Positions 12,113 through 16,879 of a stretch of DNA of 16,879 nt are shown in pieces; within the stretch, counting starts at the first letter, position 1; the number at the start of each line of letters is the position of its first letter. Origin of the DNA: Bacillota bacterium (GTDB taxonomy: Bacteria > Bacillota > Clostridia > Christensenellales > UMGS416). A program made the translations under genes and the position numbers. The stretch spans positions 1 through 16,879 of the forward strand of contig JAEYYW010000148.1 in the NCBI GenBank assembly GCA_023428265.1, read 5' to 3'. The notes below the pieces were generated by a model, which ran no database searches, had not been told where the DNA came from, and worked only from the letters and a program-made list of their open reading frames with translations.

Positions 12113-13853
12113 TATCATTTTTCTTTGCTTTGCGACAGCGATATGCGCATACGCGTTTGTTTCCAGAAGCGGCAAGCCTGACCTGGATTTGCAGAAGGCA
12201 CTGTCCAACAAGAATGTTTTTGCGGCAGCCGCCGCCACGCTGTTTGCCGTGGCGGTGCTGGTGCGTGTCTGGAGTTTCGGCTCGGTGCCTTCCGGCATGA
12301 ACCAGGACGGCGCGATGGCCGCTGTGGATGCTCTGGCATTGGCCAGCCACGGCACAGACCGTTTCGGCACGCGGTTGCCTGTCTATTTTGAAGCTTGGGG
12401 CTATGGGCAGATGAGTGTGCTGCTGTCTTATCTGATGGTGCCGTTCATCAAGCTATTTGGCCTCAATGCGGTAACCGCAAGGATGCCTATGCTGCTGGCA
12501 AGCCTGGCCGGGTTGTGGGTGCTTTTCCGGTTCATCGGCCGCAGCTTCGGTCGGGTGGCGGCACTGCTGGCGCTGGCTGTTGCAGCGGTGAACCCATGGC
12601 ACATCATGCAGAGCCGTTGGGCTTTGGACTGCAATCTGCTGCCTCATTTTGTGTTGTTCTCGCTCTATTTCCTGCACCGCGGGCTTGAAAAGCCTTTCTT
12701 TCTGTATCTTTCCATGGTTTTCTTCGGCTTCACGATGTACACCTACGGCATCGCCTTTTTTACAATCCCGATCCTGCTGATCCTGCTGTGCGTGTGGCTG
12801 CTGGCCAACAAGCGCATCAAGCCAGCCCAGGCCGCGATCTGCGCTGCGGTTTATCTGTTTTTTGCCTGGCCGATCTTCGCGGTAGTGATCATCAACACAT
12901 TCAAGCTATCAACGTGGGAGACAGGCTTGATCACGATGCAGTATTTCCCTCATTCCATCCGCACCAACGATTTAATCGTCTATTCTTCGGACTTCCTGAC
13001 GCAGCTTTTCAACAACATCCGCTCCACCATGGAAATGGCGATCCTGCAAAAGGGTGACTTCAGTTGGAATTACGTGAAAGGCTACGGCCAATCCTATCTG
13101 TTCACGCTGCCGTTTGCGCTGCTGGGTCTGTGGGCTCTGTTTGCCGGAAAGCTGCAGGGCCGCGACAGCGACCCAAAGTCTGCGCCGGACAGCGCCGGCA
13201 GGTGGATGATGATTTGCTGGCTCATCATTGCCGTGATCACCGGCATCATGATCAACGGCGTGAATACCAACCGCATCAACATCATCTTTTACCCCATGTG
13301 CATCCTCACGGCGTTGGGCTTGCGCCATATCCTTTGTGACGCGATGCCTTTGAAACGGGTGGCCGCGGCTACGGCTGTGATGTATCTGATTTCCTTCACC
13401 GGCTTCACGATCACCTATTTTGGCGACCACGCCAAAGCCATGGCCCAGGATTTCTGCAGCGGCATGCCGGAGGCTGTGCGCTACGCCGACCGGTTGGATT
13501 CCGACGCGGTCTATGTGACATGCTGGTCCAGAGATGAATCGGCCTATACCTGCAGTGAGATCTACACACTGTTCGGCGCCTCGGTGGATGCTGGATATTT
13601 TCAGGGCAAGGCGGACGCCTACAGTGCAAACGGCAAAAAGCTGCTCCCTTATCCGGAGCGTTACCGGTATGTGGACTTTGACAACTTCGCGTTTGACCAG
13701 CCAGCCGGCACAGCGTATGTTTATAACCGGCAGGAAAGCTCCTTGTTTCCCCCTGATGAATTCATGACCAGGGAGTTTGGGGGCTTTGGCGTTGCGGTGA
13801 AGTATGCCAGCCAGTCGGAGCCTTCGCCAACGCAAGAGGAGCCGGTCGGCTAG
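12102..13853 (+). CDS. Polytopic GT-C type glycosyltransferase (GT39/ArnT-like)
   Basis: The 583-residue membrane protein has about a dozen hydrophobic segments and a soluble C-terminal part from about residue 470. It resembles the PMT/ArnT superfamily, which transfers sugars from polyprenyl-phosphate carriers on the outer side of the membrane. The first large loop contains SGMNQDGAMAAVDALAL, with Asp69 at the place of the acidic residue typical of GT-C enzymes. PYFEAWGYGQ-like and NPWHIMQSRWALDCNLLPHF segments fit the family. The acceptor is unknown. I prefer a TTG start at 12102: GGAG lies 5 bases upstream and the overlap with the GT2 gene is only 11 bases. An ATG at 12066 would add 12 polar residues with a poor ribosome site. 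It is the probable outer-face partner of the GT2 enzyme. No other envelope genes are nearby. Confidence 0.85.
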   Translation: MELNIIFLCFATAICAYAFVSRSGKPDLDLQKALSNKNVFAAAAATLFAVAVLVRVWSFGSVPSGMNQDGAMAAVDALALASHGTDRFGTRLPVYFEAWGYGQMSVLLSYLMVPFIKLFGLNAVTARMPMLLASLAGLWVLFRFIGRSFGRVAALLALAVAAVNPWHIMQSRWALDCNLLPHFVLFSLYFLHRGLEKPFFLYLSMVFFGFTMYTYGIAFFTIPILLILLCVWLLANKRIKPAQAAICAAVYLFFAWPIFAVVIINTFKLSTWETGLITMQYFPHSIRTNDLIVYSSDFLTQLFNNIRSTMEMAILQKGDFSWNYVKGYGQSYLFTLPFALLGLWALFAGKLQGRDSDPKSAPDSAGRWMMICWLIIAVITGIMINGVNTNRINIIFYPMCILTALGLRHILCDAMPLKRVAAATAVMYLISFTGFTITYFGDHAKAMAQDFCSGMPEAVRYADRLDSDAVYVTCWSRDESAYTCSEIYTLFGASVDAGYFQGKADAYSANGKKLLPYPERYRYVDFDNFAFDQPAGTAYVYNRQESSLFPPDEFMTREFGGFGVAVKYASQSEPSPTQEEPVG

Positions 13854-13855
13854 CA

Positions 13856-13884
13856 TTGACTACCGGAGATCCTCTGCGTTTTAT
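13856..13884 (+). promoter_or_regulatory. Possible promoter of trmL
   Basis: TTGACT (13856-13861) is followed after 17 bases by TTTTAT (13879-13884). It begins just 3 bases after the GT-C stop codon and lies 37 bases before the trmL start. The -35 box is good, the -10 box weak. Confidence 0.5.
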
Positions 13885-13921
13885 CCAATGACTTACGACT
13901 TACTTTTCAAAGGAATGTGTT

Positions 13922-14407
13922 ATGCCTCTCAACATTGTGCTTGTGGAACCGGAAATTCCCCAAAACACCGGCAACATTGCTCGAACCTGCGCAGCAACCG
14001 GGTCGGTTTTGCACCTGGTGGAGCCGCTTGGCTTTCAGATCGACGACCGGCAGTTGAAGCGTGCCGGGCTGGATTACTGGCACTTGCTGGATATTCGGTT
14101 TTACCCATCCCTCGCCGTGTTCTTTGACAAAAACCCGGGCCGCCATTTCTTTACCAGCACCAAAGCCGGCGTTTGTTATGCGGACGCCCAATATCAGGAT
14201 GGCGACTACCTTCTTTTTGGCAAGGAAACCAAGGGGTTGCCGGAAGACCTGCTGCAAGCGCGCTATGGCCAGGCAATCCGCATCCCGATGATTGAAGGCG
14301 CCCGGTCGTTGAATCTGTCAAACGCCGTGGCGATTGTGGCATATGAGGCGTTGAGGCAGCTGGACTTTCCGGCCATGAAACTCGAAGGAAAGCTCAGGGA
14401 GTATTGA
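13922..14407 (+). CDS. trmL: tRNA (cytidine(34)/uridine(34)-2'-O)-methyltransferase TrmL
   Basis: TrmL (YibK, CspR) is a SPOUT-fold enzyme that methylates the ribose 2'-OH of wobble position 34 in certain leucine tRNAs, using S-adenosylmethionine, and works as a dimer. The 161-residue product is a minimal SPOUT domain without extra RNA-binding parts, as in the family. Motif 1 is PEIPQNTGNIARTCAATG at 10-27, motif 2 LLFGKETKGLP at 97-107, and motif 3 IPMIEGARSLNLSNAVAIV at 121-139, the last two building the trefoil knot that holds the cofactor. The ATG at 13922 has AAAGGAA 6-7 bases upstream. The stop overlaps the next start (TGATG), so the AEC transporter is probably co-transcribed, without an obvious functional tie. 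Confidence 0.96.
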   Translation: MPLNIVLVEPEIPQNTGNIARTCAATGSVLHLVEPLGFQIDDRQLKRAGLDYWHLLDIRFYPSLAVFFDKNPGRHFFTSTKAGVCYADAQYQDGDYLLFGKETKGLPEDLLQARYGQAIRIPMIEGARSLNLSNAVAIVAYEALRQLDFPAMKLEGKLREY

Positions 14408-15351
14408 TGGATCGCGTGGCGGAGCAAGTTGTTATTCTGGTCGCGATGATGCTGGTTGGCTTCGTGGCGGCAAAAGCGAAAATCATTACCCCGGATGGCC
14501 GCGCGATGCTGACCAAGCTTGTGCTATATGTCACACAGCCCTTCTTGGTCATCAACTCCTTTCAAATGGATTACAGTGCGGAGCTTGCCCGCAACATGGT
14601 GCTTGTGGCTGTGATCGCCACGCTCACGATGGGCGGCTCTTATCTGCTGGGCATGCTGATCTGGCCGCGCGGCGACGACGGCAAGCGCCGCGTTCTATGG
14701 CAAGCCACGGTGTTCAGCAATTGTGGTTTTATGGGGATTCCGGTCATGCAAAGCCTGTTCGGCGAAACCGGCGTGATCTATGTTTCGGTTTATGTGCTTG
14801 TGTTCACGGTGTTTGTATGGACTGCGGGCATCTATATCTTCGCCGGCAAAACGGGCACTTGGAAAGAGATCTTTCTCCAGCCGGGTCTGATTGCCGTGGT
14901 GATCGGCATCCTGCTGTTTGCCTTCGGGTGGAAGCTGCCGAATTGGGCTGTGGGCAAGCTGGCAAGCGGTGTGGGGTCGCTCACAACACCGCTGGCAATG
15001 CTCATTGTGGGGGCGCTGATGGCCGAAGGGGATATCCGCCACGCCCTGCGGGATTGGACAGTGTTTTCTGCCGTTGCGGTGAGGCTGCTCCTGCTGCCGG
15101 CATTGGTGCTGGGCGCGATGTGGCTCCTTTGGCGGCTGGGTCTGCCGGCCATACCCGCAGTGGATTCCCCGGCTTTCGTAACGTGCGTGCTTCTTGCCGC
15201 GATGCCGGTGGCTGCCAATGTGGCAATCTTTGCCTCCATGTATTCAGTTAAACCGCAATATGCGTCGCATATGGTGCTGATGAGCACATTGATTTCCATG
15301 ATTACAGTGCCGCTGTGGATGTTTATAATGCACGCTTTGTCCGGCGGATAA
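14407..15351 (+). CDS. AEC family (auxin efflux carrier-like) permease
   Basis: Members of the AEC family export or take up small organic anions such as malate or malonate; despite the name, bacterial members have no known link to auxin. The 314-residue protein is hydrophobic throughout with about ten transmembrane segments in two halves. Recognisable blocks are LVLYVTQPFLVINSF at 38-52, and FSNCGFMGIPVMQSLFGE in the middle, the conserved N-x-G-x-x-G-x-P site of the family. The second half has SLTTPLAMLIVGALMAEGD and ends in a segment ATLAAMPVAANVAIFA-like with the typical P-V-A-A-N. The ATG at 14407 has AGGGAG 5 bases upstream and overlaps the trmL stop. The substrate is unknown. The stop codon directly abuts the stop codon of the gene on the other strand. 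Confidence 0.88.
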   Translation: MDRVAEQVVILVAMMLVGFVAAKAKIITPDGRAMLTKLVLYVTQPFLVINSFQMDYSAELARNMVLVAVIATLTMGGSYLLGMLIWPRGDDGKRRVLWQATVFSNCGFMGIPVMQSLFGETGVIYVSVYVLVFTVFVWTAGIYIFAGKTGTWKEIFLQPGLIAVVIGILLFAFGWKLPNWAVGKLASGVGSLTTPLAMLIVGALMAEGDIRHALRDWTVFSAVAVRLLLLPALVLGAMWLLWRLGLPAIPAVDSPAFVTCVLLAAMPVAANVAIFASMYSVKPQYASHMVLMSTLISMITVPLWMFIMHALSGG

Positions 15352-15849
15352 CTAACGCCTCATGCTGATCACATACCCGCGCCGCGCATCGTCGTTTGCT
15401 TTGGCGCGGATGAATCTCCCTTCGCCGGACACAAACAATCCATCCAGCACATAGCTTCGCATGCGGGGCGGGCGGGGTGGGGGGTCGCCATAAACGGCCA
15501 TCAGTGCGTTCTCCGGCGCTTCACCGGTTTTGAAGCACACACGACGCTCCGCCTCGGCGTGCAGCGTTTCGGCAACACCGGTGCCTGCATATCGGGCCAA
15601 CACCACGAACTCCTGGATTTCCGGCATCAGCAGGCTGTCCTGGGTCTCTCCGGCATCCACCCATTCCATGCGGAGATATCCCGCAGGCTGCCCCTTCACT
15701 TCCGCCACCAGCATATCGCAATATTTCTGAAGCATCCGCCTGTAGCAGTTTTCAAACACGGAGGCAGGCAAAAGCCATCCTTGTGATGCGAACGCCCGTG
15801 ACAGATCCTCGATATCCGACTGGATCATGTTTCTTACCATGATGTTCAT
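15352..15849 (-). CDS. GNAT family N-acetyltransferase-like protein
   Basis: The 165-residue protein looks like a GNAT acetyltransferase, which uses acetyl-CoA on an amine. It starts MVRNMIQSDIEDLSRAF, the usual first strand and helix. MLVAEVKGQPAGYLRMEWV at 46-64 fits strands 2-3. IQEFVVLARYAGTGVAETLHAEAERR at 78-103 fits strand 4, the pyrophosphate-binding loop (R-Y-A-G-T-G at 86-91) and the next helix. The rest is less typical: a proline-rich GDPPPRPPR at 121-129 and a basic end with no clear strand 6-7 tail. Acceptor is unknown. The ATG at 15849 has AGAGG (15857-15861) 7 bases upstream; an ATG three codons later is possible. It is likely transcribed alone from the divergent region shared with the MFS gene. 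Confidence 0.7.
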   Translation of the reverse strand: MNIMVRNMIQSDIEDLSRAFASQGWLLPASVFENCYRRMLQKYCDMLVAEVKGQPAGYLRMEWVDAGETQDSLLMPEIQEFVVLARYAGTGVAETLHAEAERRVCFKTGEAPENALMAVYGDPPPRPPRMRSYVLDGLFVSGEGRFIRAKANDDARRGYVISMRR

Positions 15850-15884
15850 CGCTTTGCCTCTGCCGATTGTGGGTTGTTAACTAC

Positions 15885-15913
15885 ATTTTAGTTGATCAGC
15901 CTGAGGTCTTCAA
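15885..15913 (-). promoter_or_regulatory. Possible promoter of the GNAT-like gene
   Basis: On the minus strand TTGAAG (15908-15913) and TAAAAT (15885-15890) are 17 bases apart, about 35 bases before the start codon. A short inverted repeat AACTA/TAGTT (15879-15893) covers the -10 box and could bind a regulator. Both boxes are moderate matches. Confidence 0.45.
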
Positions 15914-15968
15914 GAAAAGAGATTGTCGGTATTTAGGGAATGACGGCGCCCGGTAACTGCATGACGCA

Positions 15969-15998
15969 TTGCCAAACACAGTGGCATTGATATAGAAT
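15969..15998 (+). promoter_or_regulatory. Possible promoter of the MFS transporter gene
   Basis: TTGCCA (15969-15974) and TAGAAT (15993-15998) are 18 bases apart, 36 bases before the start codon at 16035, in an AT-rich patch of the divergent 185-base region. Confidence 0.45.
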
Positions 15999-16034
15999 AA
16001 GCGATGTTCGTCAATCTGACACCGGAGGAACCCA

Positions 16035-16879
16035 ATGTTTCGCAACCTGGTCAACAGGGTATTCGGCGATATCACGCTGGTTTTCAGCCGCAGCGAGGAG
16101 TATGCCCGCAACAGGCTCAATATCCTGTGGTTTTCCATATTTGCCAATGTGATCGTGATGCTGTACGGAGGCAACTTCTTTACAGGGTTGCTATTGAAGC
16201 TTGGCGCAGATGACGCCTACATGGGATCCATTACCGTTGTGACATATGCAGCCAACATCGCGGCAGTATTCTCACCGTTGGTTGTGGAGCGCTTCCGGCG
16301 CAGGAAACGGATGCTACTGATCTCAAGGAGCATCTATTATGTTTTGCTGCTGGGCTTCATCACGGTTATCCCATTCCTCGGCGTCGGGCAATCCGCAAAG
16401 CTCGCCGCGATCCTGTCGATCATTGCGTTGGTCAACATGATCGCATCACTCACCGGCAGCGGCATGTCCGTCTGGCATCTGCAAAGCCTGCCGGAGGGTG
16501 TGAGGTCCTCTTTTTTTGCCAATCTCAACATGATCATCGGCATTCTGAACATGGTGTTGCTGAACCTGGCAGGCTTGTTTGCCGACTACTTCAAGCTTCG
16601 TAATCAGGAGCTTCTGGGCATTGTGCTGCTGCGGTGCGCTGCGTGCGTTTTTGCGGTCTTTGAGATCTGGAGCCTCAGCCGGATCAAGGAGTATCCCTAT
16701 CCGGAGCCCACAAACAAAATCAGTCTGCCGGATATTCTGCGCATCCCTTTTAAAAACAAAAAGTACCTGGCGGTAATCGCCGTCATTGTGATGTGGACGA
16801 CAGCGTCTACGATCCCCGGGCCGTTTTACCAAGTTTATCTGCTGAAGGACCTTCGGATCAACTATTCCTTCCTGAGCGC
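16035..16879 (+). CDS. MFS transporter, N-terminal part (cut by window end)
   Basis: The first 281 residues of a polytopic membrane protein are present; the stop codon lies outside the window. It begins with an amphipathic stretch MFRNLVNRVFGDITLVFSRS, then hydrophobic segments at about 32-52, 66-83, 93-114, 123-141, 158-180 and 190-210, and a seventh at about 248-265. ERFRRRKRMLLISRS at about 85-99 is the basic loop between segments 2 and 3 where MFS proteins carry their motif A, here in a degenerate form. IPGPFYQVYLLKDLRINYSF near the end is a segment I associate with clostridial MFS proteins of unknown substrate. The ATG at 16035 has GGAGGA (16024-16029) 5 bases upstream. Substrate and direction of transport are not visible. 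Confidence 0.82.
   Translation, partial: MFRNLVNRVFGDITLVFSRSEEYARNRLNILWFSIFANVIVMLYGGNFFTGLLLKLGADDAYMGSITVVTYAANIAAVFSPLVVERFRRRKRMLLISRSIYYVLLLGFITVIPFLGVGQSAKLAAILSIIALVNMIASLTGSGMSVWHLQSLPEGVRSSFFANLNMIIGILNMVLLNLAGLFADYFKLRNQELLGIVLLRCAACVFAVFEIWSLSRIKEYPYPEPTNKISLPDILRIPFKNKKYLAVIAVIVMWTTASTIPGPFYQVYLLKDLRINYSFLS

Noticed and set aside
12972..13856. 294-codon open frame on the minus strand opposite the GT-C gene
   Set aside because: It is antisense to a clear polytopic membrane protein and shows no recognisable domain or start signal.
1..16879. Mobile elements, CRISPR arrays, tRNA or rRNA genes
   Set aside because: No transposase, integrase, phage gene, regularly spaced repeat or cloverleaf-type sequence was seen on either strand.

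Overview
The window looks like the chromosome of a moderately GC-rich, spore-forming member of the Clostridia. The evidence is a complete alpha/beta-type small acid-soluble spore protein (SASP), a GerM-domain lipoprotein, the Firmicutes markers IreB, RuvX and a DUF1292 protein, a formate-tetrahydrofolate ligase, and strong AGGAGG ribosome binding sites. Genus or species cannot be set from this stretch. I found no tRNA, rRNA, CRISPR array, insertion sequence, phage gene or attachment site. Gene density is high and no stretch longer than about 300 bases lacks a gene.

Layout: (1) 1-1361: the 3' end of der (ribosome-assembly GTPase) overlaps plsY (phosphatidic acid synthesis) by 4 bases; then comes a short SASP gene that is too short for routine ORF calls. 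(2) 1362-2342: a single gene of unknown function (209 aa) with its own promoter, flanked by hairpins. (3) 2343-6144: fhs, then a promoter and a cluster ireB, aldo/keto reductase with a ferredoxin tail, ruvX, DUF1292, closed by a strong terminator. In most Firmicutes ireB, ruvX and the DUF1292 gene are direct neighbours; here a redox enzyme sits between them. (4) 6142-7896, minus strand: rqcH, ribosome quality control. (5) 8040-10946: gerM-like lipoprotein, rph, rdgB and a YfcE/YsnB phosphoesterase, the same order as gerM-rph-ysnA-ysnB of Bacillus subtilis. (6) 11093-13853: a membrane-anchored GT2 glycosyltransferase overlapping a polytopic GT-C type glycosyltransferase, probably a two-step polyprenyl-phosphate sugar pathway for the envelope. 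(7) 13922-15351: trmL and an AEC-family transporter. (8) 15352-15849, minus: a GNAT-like protein whose stop codon directly abuts that of the transporter. (9) 16035-end: the start of an MFS transporter, cut by the window edge.

Most of the window is housekeeping: translation and ribosome care (der, rqcH, trmL, rph), nucleic acid and nucleotide maintenance (ruvX, rdgB), lipid and one-carbon metabolism (plsY, fhs), and sporulation (SASP, GerM domains). No clear new multi-gene system is visible. The best leads are the 209-aa orphan gene, the reductase-ferredoxin inserted in the ireB-ruvX cluster, a probable CTG start for ruvX, and the glycosyltransferase pair.
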